DNA of 64,000 nucleotides from Serinus canaria (GCF_022539315.1 NC_066315.1:120471374-120535373), one strand, 5' to 3'; counted from the first letter of the stretch, positions 25,601-40,527 are shown. The notes: generated by a model not told the origin, from the sequence alone. Translations and numbers: made by a program.

Positions 25601-28600
25601 CAATTTTTTCAGGGTGCTTTTGGAAGCTGGTTGTGCCACGAGCATCCACAGTTAAGTCTGCTAAAACTGCAGTGAATTTTTCAAGTAGAACATTTTTTAC
25701 ATGGCAGAATTAATTGCTGATGTCCCTGTGCCATTAGGATTAGATCAGGAAGCTGTTAAGCACTAGATCTGTGGGTAACTTATTTGCTAGATCTCCAGAG
25801 GGACATAAAAAGAGTTAGATGGGTTCTGAGAAGACCTGCCATCAGTGTATAGCAGGACAGACATGAATATTCCAAAGACTGAGCTGAATAGACTGTCTGA
25901 AAAAAAAATATACTGAATTAAGGCTGACACCTGGGACATCTGTGGACTTCTACCTGGATGGTGTCAATGTCTGATAAAGCTGACTCTGCTGGTTTGAGTT
26001 CCACTGTATCTTCTATCATAACTTTGAATCTTGTAATAATACACACGGAAACTGACTCGGCAGCACAGTCACATGTAACCCTGGCCTCCTTAGTTTTTCA
26101 GAACTCTAATTTTTTTTTCTGAAATTTGAACACCAGATTAAGTGAGAAAGAGAAGCAGGAAGCTAGACTGTCAGGACTGGGATCAAGAAAAGACATGAAA
26201 AAGATAAATAGCAGCTGCCCTGGCACATAGGAGAACCCCATCTGATAAATGAGTGGGAAAGTCCTCCTACCCTTCCTCTGATATTTTTTCTCCACTTCTC
26301 TGAAGTAATGACAAGAAATTTAAGGCCAGCTCTTCCCCAAAGGTTGGCATCAAGGAGAGAGTAGGGATATGATTTAGTAAATGGACTCTCTTGAACTTTA
26401 AACCATTCATCTTGGAAAGGGGACAGAGTTCAAAGAGTTCAGAGTTTTTCAAATGGTGTTAGGCAGTACTGTTTCTGTTTTCTCTTTTCTTACCAACCAC
26501 AATCCTCAGTTCTTTGTTTTTCAGAGCTGTGTGGGAAAAAGGAAGGTGTCAAATGATCTCATTGCTGGGCAGAGCTCATCAATCTGTTACTGATCCTTCC
26601 CCTTCCTGAGATATTTCCCATGGCTGCCACAGGAGGAAGCTTTCTTTTGACAAACTTTGAGCAACTCAGTGGTTCAGAAATGCCACTGACCAATTTCGGG
26701 GTTTAACAGAGACATTTCTTAGTTTACATGTGGGAGGGAGTAAGATTCAGCACTAAAGGTCAAGAAGTTGAAACTGAGATGCTTGTGCTTTGTTATAAAG
26801 TAGCTAGGGTATCAATATAGGAGAGGTGTTATGCCTCTGTCAACGTGAGTCAGTGAGCCATTGAATGGGATATACCTTCTACTTTTCTGCCTGACACAAC
26901 TTCTACATTACCCAAACTAGAAGAGGTGAACCAGGGCCCCCACCAGGTGCAAATATTCAGGCAGCACTTTGCCAATATCCTTTTGACACATAAAGGATAT
27001 CAGATATGCCAAGCGCTGGTTGAAAGTGAAAGAAATACTAAAGCTTACAAATTTGAAACAGATTTCAGTCTTAAATTTGGGACTGAATGCCTTTTGAAAG
27101 CCTGAGTTAGAGTTGAACCAGAAATGGATTTTATACTTACATTGCTGGCTGGATTTCTTCAGTCTTATCCTTCCTGTCTTGGATGAATAAGACAAAAATC
27201 ATATCAGACAGTGGGACCATGAGACAAATTTATGAGGTTCTGGTTGGTACCTGGGAAGGCCATTTTCTGCTGCAGGCATATGTAACAGGCACAAGACATG
27301 ACCCGTCACAGCAGAATAAACTCTGAGAGATCCCATCTGAAGCTTCTAACAATAAATAAATGTAAATTTTTTTGGGGGAAAAGATTTCAGGAAGTATGTT
27401 CTCTAAGACAGAACATATCTAGAGTCACATATTTGGAAGAGATCAACTTGCACTCTGTGGCCAAGAGAGAGTATTAAAAGACTCATGAACACAAAATTGT
27501 TGCAATTAAAAACTTAGCAAATGAAAGTTTTGGAATTAAACTGCATTTGAATTAGGTCTTAAAGTATCGAAGGCAAGAAATCATTTCAATAGAATTCTTA
27601 ACCCTTTTTTCTTTTGTGACCCATCTCTAGGAAAAGTATCCTGAGAAAAGTAATCTTTTGGTGAGATTTTCAGTGAAGGTGAATTGAGGTAAATATATGT
27701 TGGGAGAAACTCATGGAAAAAGACCCTTCCCCCTCTCAGGCATGAAGGATGAAGCATCCCATGTACTCAGCAGGACTTTCCATGAACATGTATTCCAAAC
27801 CAGGCTGAGACTTGGTGCAGGGTATTAACCAGCCCAGACTGAGGGACACCTATGTTGCCATGAGAATAACACACTGTTTGACATATTTTACAAATACATC
27901 CTGTTCCTCTCTGATAAAGTATTCCAACAAAATGGATAAGACCTTATAGAAAGGAGGAATAAGGAGGTGCCCACAATAACTGTTTAACTCATATCTCTAT
28001 ACCCTAAATTCACTCTCTAAGGGGAGATATTTCTTCCTGTGCAAACACATAACACTGCTCTGATAACACCTCTGAAATGACTAAACACTGCCTGAGCTGA
28101 GATGTTTTGCAGAGCTAGTGTAATCTTCAGCCAAGGGCAGAGAGGTGAGTGGCATGGGGAGTATTCATATCCAATCCCTTTTGATGCACCAGTCTAGATG
28201 ATGACTTAACCACTGGCATTTAATCTCGTGCACCAAGAGCCAGAACAAGAAGCCTTACCTGCTTTATTGTCTCACACCCTTGAAATAATTGAAACAGCCC
28301 AAGTTTTAGTTTGTGTTACACAACCTTGAACTTTGATCAGGGACTGTGTCTGTTAGGAAAATTTTTGGTCATACTGCTGGCACTCTGGCACAAGAAGACT
28401 GAAATAGTTTTCCTGTTGCTAAGTCTTTTTTTTTTTTTTTTGTAAATTTACTGTCAAAGAAAAGCTCCTGTCAAAAAAAAAGGAATCTGAAATCTCATTG
28501 TCGATAACATACAAAACTAGAAATCTGAAGTCTAAACCAGTGACTCTGTTGGTGACATTTGGAACATTTTCTTCATTAGTTTTGGCTCATTATAGCTCCC

Positions 28601-28807
28601 ACATAGCTTAATCTACAGGCTCAAGATGTGTTGTTGGACATGTCTTGTAGTATCACTTGTTGAAAGGGAGTTAGGGCAGTTAAAAGGAGAAATGTGCAAC
28701 AGTAGATTATTGTGAGACATTTTTGTAAGCATGGAAGATGTTATCATACAGCTCATTACAGCAAAGATGTAGGATGTTAAACTCTCAAAAACAATAAAGA
28801 AGGGAGA
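22691..28807. other. Intergenic DNA, no gene seen
   Basis: No recognisable gene or retroelement. T runs occur at about 22902-22912, 23092-23105 and 28426-28441. A 12-bp inverted repeat (23674-23685 with 23700-23711) surrounds a 14-base spacer. The stretch 23740-24060 is of mixed composition and could be a conserved non-coding segment. A G+C-richer patch at about 24425-24665 has an open + frame of 88 codons without recognisable similarity. Confidence 0.7.
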
Positions 28808-28880
28808 TACACAAATGTATGTGTGTCACATACACACAAATACACAAACACTTACACACACACATACAGAAACACATGCA
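28808..28880. repeat. Imperfect (CA)n / CACATA microsatellite
   Basis: About 70 bases of imperfect CA, CACATA and CACAAA units. It looks like an old, interrupted dinucleotide repeat. Confidence 0.8.
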
Positions 28881-31800
28881 CTCGTCTGGAAAGAGGACAA
28901 GCTGGGGAATTGGCCTGCAGTAATCAGAGGGACAGCTAGATTGATTCAAATTGAGGGTCACAGACAGAAAAGAATTTGAGGTACTTTGACCCTGTCTGGC
29001 TGCTGGGTGCCCAACAAAGCTGCTCTGTCACTTCTCTCCTCTTATGGGCAGGGGAGAGAAAAAAAAAAAAAAAGTGAATAGGTTGAGATAACAGCAAAAA
29101 ATCACTCAGGAATTACACTCATGGACAAAACAGACTCCACTTGGGGGAAGTAATTGAATTTATTACCTTTCAAATCAGAATAGGTTAAATATATAGTTCT
29201 TCTCCCAAGAGCAATAGAGAGGTAGAGAGGGAATGAAGAGGAGAAGGAGTCTAAAGCTAAAATGCCTGATGTAACATGGGCTATAGAGTGAAAACTGGGC
29301 AGCCTTTCAGCATGTTTCTCTCAGTAATTCTTGTAGTAAGAAGCTGTACTGAGGAATAGTGAATAAAACACCTGGGTAGGCAACAGGACCAGAGCAAACT
29401 CAACAAAATCAAGGAAATCAATGAAAAGGTAGAAGGGGAGACATGAGAAAGGAATAGTGTCATCAGCAAATTCAACATACTTTTAAAACAAGAATTCTGA
29501 CTGAATTAAAAGAATTCTGTGACTGAATTCCAGCAGCAGTTACAACTTCCTCCAATATTTTGTGCAGCTGAAAGTATTTCAGAGCAATTTTTAACTACAG
29601 GGTTTACCAAAAAACCTATTGTAAAAAAAATTAAAAAGAAAGAAGGAAAAAACCAGTTCTAATAACCCCCGTTCTTCTATAGGCTAGCCTGATTCCACAA
29701 AAATGCACAGCATTCTCCAGGGATTGAACTGCTTTGGACTTTGGCTTTTAGCAAAACCTTTTTTGATATTTGTGGATTATTACACAAAATTTCCATGTAA
29801 TATAGATATTCAAAGAAAAGGCCGCAACATAGTCTAGTAATTGCTTACATGGAAATATGCATATTGCTATATATATATATATTTATACACACACGCCTCA
29901 CACATAAAAGCAAAACCTCCAGTTCCCTATGAAACTAATTGTTCAAAGGATCAAAGACTGAAATTAAGGCATAGTGCCAAGTCATGTCATTTCAAGGCTG
30001 TAACCTTCTGGAAATATGGAAAACTACTTTTTTTCTAAAAATGCCAAATTTTAGACATCATAACATTGTCTACAAGATTGTATTTAAAGAAGAGAATAAA
30101 ATTGATCAAGTGTTTTAGAAGAAAATTAATATATTTTGGAATGTTTATATACTCTTGTATCTAAATACTGTTGTGGTAGGTTATACAGAAACACCTAAAA
30201 GCTTACAGTCTTTGTAATATATAACACTGTTGTAATTTCCTCTACAGGATAATGTTTACTTATCCAAAAGTAAATATGATGGTTGTAGAATTTATACATG
30301 GTTTATTGTTCACCTGCCTAGAGCAGTACGATCCATGCATCCTTTTATTCAAGAAAAAAGTAGGTAATTTCACCCCATGAAGAAAATAAAAGGAAATAAA
30401 ATATGTTTTTTAAATAGCACCTTTTCAGCTTAAAAGGTCTCTCTAGTGCTGCAGTGTCAAATTTCCCACCTCTGTGTTGTGGCTGTATGACTGCTTAATG
30501 TCTTGATGATAGGGGCTGGTCCTCCAGATAGCTGACTGCTCAGACCAGTAGTAACTGTTAAGCCAAGAACAAATACTTCCTTTCCAAATTAATAAATCAA
30601 TCCTCTTATTTTCCCTTAACATGCCTGCCTAGAAACCCACACAGTAAATAGGAAATTCTACCCTTTAGGGACATGTTCTAATCTTTGTCAAAATAAGATT
30701 GACTGTTAAGACAAAGCCTGAAGAATCCTTCTAAAACTGAAACTGTTATATTAATTATACAATTTTCAAGGGGAAAAAAAAAAGACTAACCTAAAATGAA
30801 AAAAAAAATCAGTGAAAAACCAGCATGCAGACAGGCATTTGACTCTTATGTCAGTATCAGCTGTCAGCATTTACTAGTCAGAGGAAGAAATGTTATCATT
30901 GGTACAAGACTCATAAACTACCAAGATGCACGCAGATTTTTTTGGTCACAGTAAACTGCCAAGCTACTTACTGGCAGGTCAGTTCAGGAGAAGGAAAATA
31001 ATATGCTTGCAGGCTTCACTTTTGAATCCAAAAAAAACCAGAACAAAACAAGCAAACAAACAAAATTATAGTTGAACAATACATTTCTGTAGCTGTTGGA
31101 ATCTTACTGCAAGGTGACTACGAGGATTTGTCGAAACATGAAGGTCACATGTATTATTTAAGATACTGTCCAGTAGTGTGTTGCACTCCAGCAGCAGATT
31201 GACCTACTAGAAAATAAACACTGGTCTAGGCAATCACCAGCAGTTCATCTAAACCCCAAACATATTTGAAACATAGTAATACAGCCACCAAAACCACAAT
31301 GTACAGAACTGGCTATGGATTATTGGGGGTTTTTCTAAATCTAGTGGTTTATTACTATGGAAAAAAATGGAAGTAGTTTTATTTGATCAAGTAGATTTTC
31401 AGATCAGGACAGCTGCAACGTCTGGCAATCTGATGTTGACCTGGTGACATCAACAATTGCTGCTTTATAGCCAAAATGTTGTAATTACAACCTAGCTGCT
31501 CAGTAGTCAAGTTGAATGACCTGAGCAGGTTTGTTCCTGTCTGCATTCCCAAATTGCAAAACACATTATGCTTGCACATATTTTTATAACAAGGTACAAA
31601 CACAATGGGAATCTGGAGCATGCTTTTATTTGCTGTTAAGGGTTGAGACATAAAGAAAAGGCTGAAGCATGGGGAAGCCAAACAGCTGTGCCTTTTCCGT
31701 GGTAGAGGAATTTGTGTACATTCAAGTAACTTGTATTAAGAGTGAGTAGTTAGTTTTTTTTCATGAAATAAAATACTGAAAAACGAAATGCTACTATGCA

Positions 31801-34800
31801 TCATCATGTTTGTGCTGGACTCCTGTAAATCCAACACTGTTGTAATATGCTATACAAAGTATTTTACATCACTTAATAAAATCTGTAAGTTCAGAGGTCA
31901 TCACTTGCAATCCCAGCTTCCTAACCAACATTAACATAACCTGGCATTATGTTTACAGTAAATTAGAAAAATTCACTGTAAGCACAGACATAGGAACAAG
32001 GGAAAAGATTTCAACTGGAACCATGTGGCAAACATTCTGGGTTTTACTAAAGCAGAAACCAGTTATTTTCAGCTGTAAATCTCCTCTGCAAGTGAGGTGA
32101 AAGAAAATATACATTTCATAGAATACCAAGTGTAATAGATCAGTGGAAAATAACTCAGAACTGTGTTCAGTCTTCAAACAGCACTCCAAAGGAGCACTTG
32201 GTAGCCAGCCAAAGGATCTAGCTTTCAGTTTGTCATATTTCTCACTGATTTTCAGCCAGTCTTGCAATGTTTCCCTCCCCTGCCCCATCACATTTCTTTT
32301 ACTTTTGTCTAATGCTTGATGTACTTTCCAGAAATAGATGTAGTCTAGTCAGGGCATCAACCCACTTAATGAAAAGAAGAATTGAAGTAGGATTGTGCTT
32401 TATAGAATGCCCTTTTATAGATTAACTAGGAACAGAATTCTTGTAACTTTTTTGTGGGGGATGTGTGACAGCATTCTTCCATTTTTCAACTGCCTGCACT
32501 TCCTTCTCATGGGCAAAATCAATACATTTTCAGAACCAAACTGTTTGGATGCATTATATTCTAAGCATTGCTAGTTTAAACAAAGCAGTGAACATATACT
32601 TTATTCAGTATCCTTTTTTCCTTTAGTTAGCAGCCTTAGTAATACTTGTATAGCCTGCTTTTTTGGTTCTTTTTTTCTGTAATTTTGTCACAGTATCTGT
32701 GTCTGACACAGCATAGCTGTGTTCACTTCAGTGTTCTGATCTCTCAAAATGGGATTTCCAACCTCTCTGTTAGCCTTTGATAGTTTTAGACCTGCATTTA
32801 ATATCTCCACTAAGAAGCATTATGAAAGCACTTGAAGCATCAAATTTAGAGATTCCTACCAGGAAACAATCCACCTTTATTATTTCAAGCAGGGCCTTTC
32901 AGCATTACACTCACATACTAGAGGCCAGTGCCAGGGAAGGAGGAAATGTTATCTCTTTGCTCTAAGACGGATTTGCTTTTGTAATTTTTAAGCTAAACCA
33001 GGTGACCTAAAATATTAACCAAACCAAAATTCTGCAGAAGCTCATGATGCTGTTTCCCTGTCCTTCTGCAAACTACTCTGGCATCTAAGAACTGCCAGTG
33101 CAGGCTGGAAAAAAGCTTATTTGACCCAAGAACAGCCAGCACCTCTTTCATAATCTCTGGTCCACTACAAATGTGTCCCTCTAACAGCAGCACTTACAGT
33201 GATCATTCACCACTTGTGACCCTTTGTACCCCAAAAATTTTGTCTCCTCCACAGTTAGCACCTTTGCTTCATAGCAGCCCTGAGAAACAGCATTATTGAC
33301 TCCAGGTCTTCTGAATTCATGTTGAAATAACTGTTGAAAAGTTAATGGCACATTTGCTTTCTATTGGGGAAATCTGTGTCAAAGTTTTTTGCCAATTCTG
33401 CTTCTCCTTTATATTTTTCTGGACATGAAATATTAGCAAAACAAAAACAACAAGCTCAAAAAATTGAGATAACATTTGCATTTAATTTACTCAATCACAG
33501 CAAAGCAAAAAGATCAGCAACAGGGCTAAAGGTGAAACATTTTATCTTTTGTGTAACACAAAAGTTGGTTTATTGTGAGATAGTTAGGCTTTTAGATTTT
33601 CCACATCTATTCAAGGCACTATTATTGTTATTACCAAAAATGTCCATGTTCTGTAAGCATCATCTTTTGAAGAACACTCAGAAGAATGTGTACAACAAAA
33701 CACATGTTAAATGAGGAGAAAGGAAGCTGTAGCTGGTTGTTTCCAACTGAGCAAAAAGAAATCCATTAGCCTGTTTTTGAGGAGTAACCTACCTAACTAT
33801 TTGGTGACCTAAGAAGAGTTACATCATTCTCCCATTGTTCCTAGGAGAAGAAAACACAAAAACCTTTCAGATATCTCCTCTCTGACATGATTCATTATTA
33901 TGAAGTTTGGTAGCACTCTGAAGGTGCTGTCAAGGTGTTGATGATAACCTTGGATGACATTGGAGCCTCTGTTCTAAAATACACATTTTCCAGGTGTACC
34001 TCCTTTCACTGAGAGAGCCCAAGTTTAGTACAAAAAAGAAAACACCCAAAAATCCAACAGCCAAATCTTTACCTGGGTAGTAACATCATTCCTGAATATC
34101 CTGGTCTTTTCTGGTCCATGACATCAAAACTATTATCCTCAAAATTACAGATTTTCAGAAATGCACAAGCTGGCACTCTAAAGCACTAATTCTTTGTCAT
34201 TAACCTAGTAAAACTCTCTGAATCCTTTAGAGGGTGAGATGAGTGCCTGTGTATTGCTACTCAGCTGATTCAGCACCTCTTTTAGAAGCAGAAACAAGCA
34301 CATGCTGTTGTCTTGGTGGAATTATTGGAGGAACACAGGTGAAAATCATCTTTTCAAACACTAGACATTCCCTAGAGACCTCAGCTGGGTGAAAAGATAC
34401 GATGAGTTGGGAGCAACATTTTACCACTGAATTACTGCTTGAAACCATGCTGATGGATTTCTTAGGGAAATCTTTGAAAAGTGTAAGGTTTCTACAGCCA
34501 GGCTTTAAGCTAGATTGTAAATATCTCTCAGAGTAATATTCAAAAACATCCCATGTCTCATGTATTTCTGGAAACAAAATGAAAAAAATATGGACACCAA
34601 GAATAACCTGGTTACACTGAAAGTAAAACTCCACCTGTAAGAATAAAAACCTTTTCTATCATGATGTATAAACTGATCATGCACCCCTTCCTCACTGATT
34701 TTCTTGCAGCATTAACCTTACCTCTGAATTAAATTGAACCTGAAATTATTTAATTTTGTTTTTCTATTGCTGTTTTCAATGCAACATTGGCAAATGTGAA

Positions 34801-35081
34801 AGATAAATAAGATCAGCAACATAAACATGATTCTGTGAAGAAACCATCATGGTAATAGCCCAGAAAAGTTCTATTTTTGGAGTTATTTAAAAAAAAGATG
34901 CAGTTTACAGAACTTTGAGACAATTAGAAATCAAGGTAGAGTTAAACTGAGACTGAACCACACACAAAGGTTTTATTTAACTCTTTATTTTATTTATCTT
35001 TGTGTCTAAAAAGTAGGATTTTCAGGGTTATTCAATAATTCATACAATATCATGTACAGAGCAACTTGTGGATATTTTAGT

Positions 35082-35101
35082 ACTGTTTCTGCAGAAACAG
35101 T
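35082..35101. repeat. Perfect 20-base palindrome
   Basis: ACTGTTTCTGCAGAAACAGT is its own reverse complement with no spacer and a PstI-type CTGCAG centre. No flanking gene suggests an operator role. It may be chance. Confidence 0.85.
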
Positions 35102-37351
35102 GGAGCTGTAAAAGGGGTGACAAAGAAAGGTGACAATAAGGATCAGAGCTATGGTCAAATAGATTAGACTTTCTTTGGGCTGAAGAAAGGAAAACTGTAG
35201 AAGTATAAAATATCAATATCTTTAAGTCTTAAATGAAAAGGAGAAAGTGAATTCATGGTGCTTTACAGTTTAAGAACTATAAGAATATCCAGTAAAATTA
35301 CTGTTAATGGCTTTGTACAAATTAAGCTACGTATAAACATGAAATGTGAACTTTGGAAGAGATTGCTATAGGCCTCAAATATCCATTTTTGCAGGGATTA
35401 GGCAAATTCTCAAGGGCTGGACCTGGCAGAGGCTGCTACAACTTTATTAAATGCACAATGTCTGTCTTCCCTCAGGTAAGTATTTAATTCCTTGATTTTT
35501 TTTGAAACTACATGTCTGTGAGGAGAACATCCAACCTTTTCACAAGCTATTCTTACTGCCTTTCCTAGCTGTTGAATGGAGATGATGGAGATGAAGCCGT
35601 GGTGTGACCCAGTGTGGTTGTTCCTGAGCTCATGCTTTTAATCTCTGACATGATTAAACAGTGAAGTCAGCAGTCACATAAAACACACATGAAAACACCA
35701 TCCTGTGACATTGGGTGCCAAATTAACATGCACAGAGTGCTGACACACTGTTAGAATAATAACAGCTGCTCTTTTCTCAATATGAAATCTAGATCCCTGG
35801 CCACAGTCAATGACATTAACTAGGCTTTGACATTCCTTTTCTGGCAGAGCCAATGCCTGAATGCACAAATAGGCAAGTGGGGTGTCCAGTTTGAGTGGTC
35901 ATAAGCAGATACCTCTTACTGCTGGTCCTGAGGCAAATAATGCCCACTTCTAAGGGCTTTCAATTATGGGCTGTGAGGACAGACAAACACAGATTTAACA
36001 AGATATCATACCCAATCCAAAGAAAAGCAGTTTGAATGGTGCTCATGAGCCATTGGTTTGAAGCTGTGGGCAATAAAAATACACTTCATAAAATATAACA
36101 TTTGTTACCTCACCCTACCACTCTCCCCAAAATGACATCTTTATGTTGATTGCAAGACTTGATATAAATATGTAAAAATAGGTTGAACAGGAAAAGAATG
36201 TGTTTTCAGTAAAATATTGCACCACAAATAGAACTGAACATTGAGTTACAATAATCCAATGGATAACAAAGAAACATGAAATATTTTATTAAATACTTTT
36301 GTCTGACAATTCCACTGAAACTAAAATTATTTTAAATGTTTGAAACAAATTGCAGAATGAACTTAGCAGAGAAAATTAACATTTAAACATAGGATATCCA
36401 CCAAAGTCAGGATATATAGATGGAGCCACAAAAATGAGTGATTCTCCAAAGCTAAATTGCTGCTTTCTACTTCAATAATCTCACAGTCCACTACATTTGT
36501 GCAAGTCCTGCTCCAGAGTTCGGTGTGTTAGCAGAAAGTTTGCTGGCTTCAGGATTAGTTTTATGTGATTTGTCCAGGAAAAAGAAACAGTACTGCTGAG
36601 CCACTGTAGTCTGCAAAGTCCAGCTCCTCATTTGCAGCAGACCAGTGTCAGGTGCATCAAAGATGAAGAGTGGCATAATCAGTCTCCTATTCTGAACCTT
36701 TTGGCTCTGGAGGTTTCCAGCCTTTTAGAACAAAATATCTCAGCCTCAACACTTGAGAAAACTATCTCTCCAGGAATTATTCGGCTGATGAAGTCCATCA
36801 GATTCCATCAGAGCCTAAAGCTATTTTTCCTGTATTTTACCTCTATCCATCTGCCCAGTTCACTCAATTAGTCTCTTTAAGACAGAAATATTTAATTTAT
36901 GTATATGTGATGTAGAGTTTGTTCTGTTCTGAGTTCATTACTGCTCTGAATATTGACTTTAGGAGTAAGACAACTGCTATATCTGCTTCAGTTTGCCTAA
37001 AAGTATAAAATATTTGCCTTATTGACATTTTTGATATCCATACAGAAGAAGTTGTATCAGTGCTTTCCTGTGTTTTACCAGAGCTAACTAAAGTAATTTG
37101 GAAGATTTTATGGTGTCTTTTAGAGAGGAAGACCAGAGGAAAATACAAGGAACTTACTCCCCTAGTACTGAACACCAGCTAAAAACTTTTGTTTGTTAAA
37201 TATGTGTTTAGCTATACATAAAGAGCATGAAATATACAGTTTTAATGTAACTGTGAGACTGAGAGGCCAAAAAAAGAAGTGGGCTGCAGGGAAGGACTGG
37301 GAATAAGAGTATGCCAAAAAGTATCCCTCCTCTTTGTGCCCCTGCCAACAG

Positions 37352-37552
37352 GCAGACTTCACAGAACTGGTTCTGAGGCAGCAGCTTTACTCTTCTCAAA
37401 GCCTGTAAGAAAAAAGTCTATCAGTGTGATCCCAGCTGGGCTAGCCAGCCTGCCTAGCAGGGGTACAGCAAGAAACTTGTGCCTCACTTGTGGCAAGAGC
37501 AGTGAAGCCACTGATGCAGCCTGCAAACCTTTGCTCCAGAGGAAATATGAAG
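37352..37552 (+). other. Weak exon candidate (no known product)
   Basis: A pyrimidine-rich stretch ending in CAG (37322-37351) resembles a 3' splice site, and GAAG followed by GTATTAG at 37553 could be a 5' splice site. The 201 bases between are open in one frame, as part of a longer open frame 37279-37632, and are richer in G+C than the surroundings. The translation contains a CxxC pair (LCLTCGKS) but matches no family I know. The donor is poor, and chance could account for all of this. It could equally be a lncRNA exon or nothing. Confidence 0.12.
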
Positions 37553-40527
37553 GTATTAGTAAATGCGAGTTAGAAAGACAGACTCTGGTCCTAAGTAAAT
37601 ATTGTTGCCCTACCTATTTGTTTTCCAGCTAAAGGAACACAGATTTCAAAGCTGTGTTAATAGCATGTAATCTGTAAGTCAGTGCCTCTGAGGCACTTTC
37701 TGTACCAGCTGCTCTGCACTCTGTTCCAAACAACAGATATTACAAATAAAAAAATATTTATTTTATTTGGGGCTTTCCCACAGACTATTTTTAAATTATG
37801 ACTTCTGAAGAACTGTACTGGCAGTGTTTCAAATGCTCACAATTTAAAGCCATGAAGATTCTTGTTTTAAGCTCTTTACTTCTCAGCTAGGCAAGAAGAA
37901 TGCCTGAGCAAGGTTTGTGCCCAAGAGAAGAGAATGTGAATCCCACTGTCATTTTCTTACAGTACTTTACAGCATTCTAATAGTCCATGGATCACATAGG
38001 TGCAGTCATTAAATATTGTGCTCTCAGATCATATCTAGTTACAGGCAAAATGAAGAGTATTTGCATGTGTGTTTCTAGCTCATGAAGACAAACAGAAGGC
38101 AAGTTGGATATTTTCACTGGTTTCACAGTCAGTGGAGACCATTCCTGATCCCACAAGAAGTGAATGGCAGACATGGTGGTAAAGGATTTGGTACTGAAAT
38201 GATCCACGTTTCTCTGCTCCTCTTTCCCTTCATTATGGAAGGTGGGAGCTGCAGTTCTTGTGTGTGTTACAGACTCACTGTCCATTCCCACCTCTATTTG
38301 GGAAACTGCATGGAGCACAGTGAGCCTTCAGTAAGGCAGTGTGTCACACATGATGTCTTAGCACATAACAGACAGTAGGATTATTTTCCAACTGAAGCCT
38401 CAAAATAGTTAGAAGTGACTCTACATCTCAGAAGTGTGAGGACATAAGGTTTGCAGCAAGCCATGGCTTTGGGAAGGCACACAGGATGTTGTGTCCCACA
38501 TGGAAATGTCAGATACAGTTGTACCAAAGGCAATTCTTCCCAGAGCTCATCTCACCCTGATGGAGGGAACCACTCACAACTGGTTTTGGAATAGGTCAGT
38601 TCTGCAGAGCCTTTGCACATGTGCTAGAGAGATCTAGCATTTAAAAGGCTTCTGACCCCAGACTGTAGACTTTGACAGTTGGAACAAGGATTCTTTTGTC
38701 TAAAATATTTATGAAGTATTGCTTGTTGTTGGTATATTTTTGATAACAAAGCATCTGAACAAAAATTTGGAAGGAGATAGAGATAATAAGAATATATTCA
38801 GTGACTGACTTTGTGATGTCAGACCATATAATAGAAAACATGTTCAAGGTCCCACAGGAGAGTAAATACAATAATTAGGATAGCAATCCATTTTTTTTTT
38901 TTTTTAACTTATGAAGCTGGAGATGGAAGCGCAGTCACAATCTGCTCAACTTGAAGAATTTTGGAAAAGAGTAATTGCTTCACTTAATATTGAAGTTGGC
39001 CTTTCCAGTGCATTCTACATTTTTTACACAGGAGATAAAACTATTCTGTCAAAAGTTACAGGGCACAAGAAAATATTTTGTTAAGAGCAATTTAGTGTCT
39101 ACAAGATTAATACTTCAGAAACAGAAAACCAGCTGTATCTCTGAGTATTGCTGAGCAGTAAATTGATTTGACAGACCTGGGTAATCTGCTTGTGATGTAT
39201 CTTTGTTCAGCTTTTAGATCTGGAAGTTGCATCTACATTTTCAGGCTGTGATTTCACACCAGAGATTTATGTTTATTGTTTTTATTTACTTATCATACAA
39301 TGTATGCTCATTTTTGACAATATGGTATGCCTAAACAGCATTGTTTCATACAGTATTTGGTTAGTAAGGAATATACTGCTGGAAAGAATGGTTTGGGTTT
39401 CTTTCTGTAAGTGAGCAAATGTTTTATTTTTGGTTAACATTATGAATGATATCTTCATGGCACCACATTTGATAGATATGTTCTCACTGTCTTTAAATGA
39501 TCTTTGCTTTCAGTCCACCTCTTTAATGGGTTGCCAATTCCAGGTATCACTTACCCATGTGGTATTGTTATTTGTTTCATTTCTTTGTAGCTATAATAGC
39601 TCCTAGTGGCAGAGACACCACTTGAAACTCGTTTTATTACAGGTTTTGTAAATCAGGAGCAAAAAGTCTACTCAAAACATTTTAAATAACCTAGATAACA
39701 ATCTGAGAAATCAGTCTTGATTTGGAAATACTGGAATATCCCTCCATGATTCAGATGAAGGTAAAAAAGCAAGGGGGAAAATCCCATGCAGGTCAATCTT
39801 ATTTCTGGCCAAGAACCTTACTCTTAGTTTTTCCTGTTGGACTAGGAAAAGAATTGTTGGACATGGGTATTGTCTGGGATCTGTCGTTGCCATCTTTTTT
39901 GCTGCTTGAAATTTTTATGGTCTGGAACCCAGTTTCTGTTTGTTGTACAGTGGAAAAACAGAGGAAAAGGGCCTCAGACTCTGGATTTGAAACAAACAGA
40001 AGTGTAGAAGCTTGACTTGGAAAGCTAAAAATATGCTGGTACACATTGTTTCTGAGGCCTATTTGCATACCATATATGTGGAAGAGGGTCAGCCTGAAAA
40101 AACATAAATTAATATATTATCTTGATATTCACAAACCATTAACCAACACAGTTGTTTAGCTGTGCAGCATAATTTGGGGTATTTGATTTATCTTATGTTT
40201 TTATTAGTTTCAAATAGGTTTTCAGTTTGCTTAGCCACCAGGGTTTAGCTGAGCATTACATCAGATTCTTTCCAAACCCTTGGGAAATGGCCAATGCATA
40301 TGGACATATTAAACACCACAGCCAAAGGATGAGAGATATAATGTCTATGGAGAAAGCCAGCTCAAGTGTTAGTAATTTCATTTAACACATTATTCTTCTC
40401 ATTGAACAAGACTGTTACACATGCCACATGTTTGAAGAGTAAGGGTTTTAAGGTAGGGCTGTTTATACCTGATACTTCCTTCTGACACATGGTTGGTTTG
40501 CAATATTCTCTGTTATCTTTATGTCTG

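Larger units (their letters stand above)
28881..40527. other. Intergenic AT-rich DNA, no gene seen
   Basis: I recognise no gene. The stretch holds a short (TA)n followed by (CA)n at about 29869-29894, an A run at about 29060-29073, a perfect 20-base palindrome at 35082-35101 and a T run at about 38892-38905. The open frames of 100-125 codons (31379-31681 -, 31953-32291 -, 33364-33714 +, 34257-34634 -, 37279-37632 +, 37992-38318 -) have unbiased codon use and no family signature. Only 37352-37552 has splice-like borders and is discussed as a weak exon candidate. Confidence 0.7.

Noticed and set aside
34257..34634. 125-codon open frame (-)
   Set aside because: No recognisable motif, no splice-like borders on either side that I can support, and ordinary AT-rich composition. 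Frames of this length occur by chance in 64 kb.
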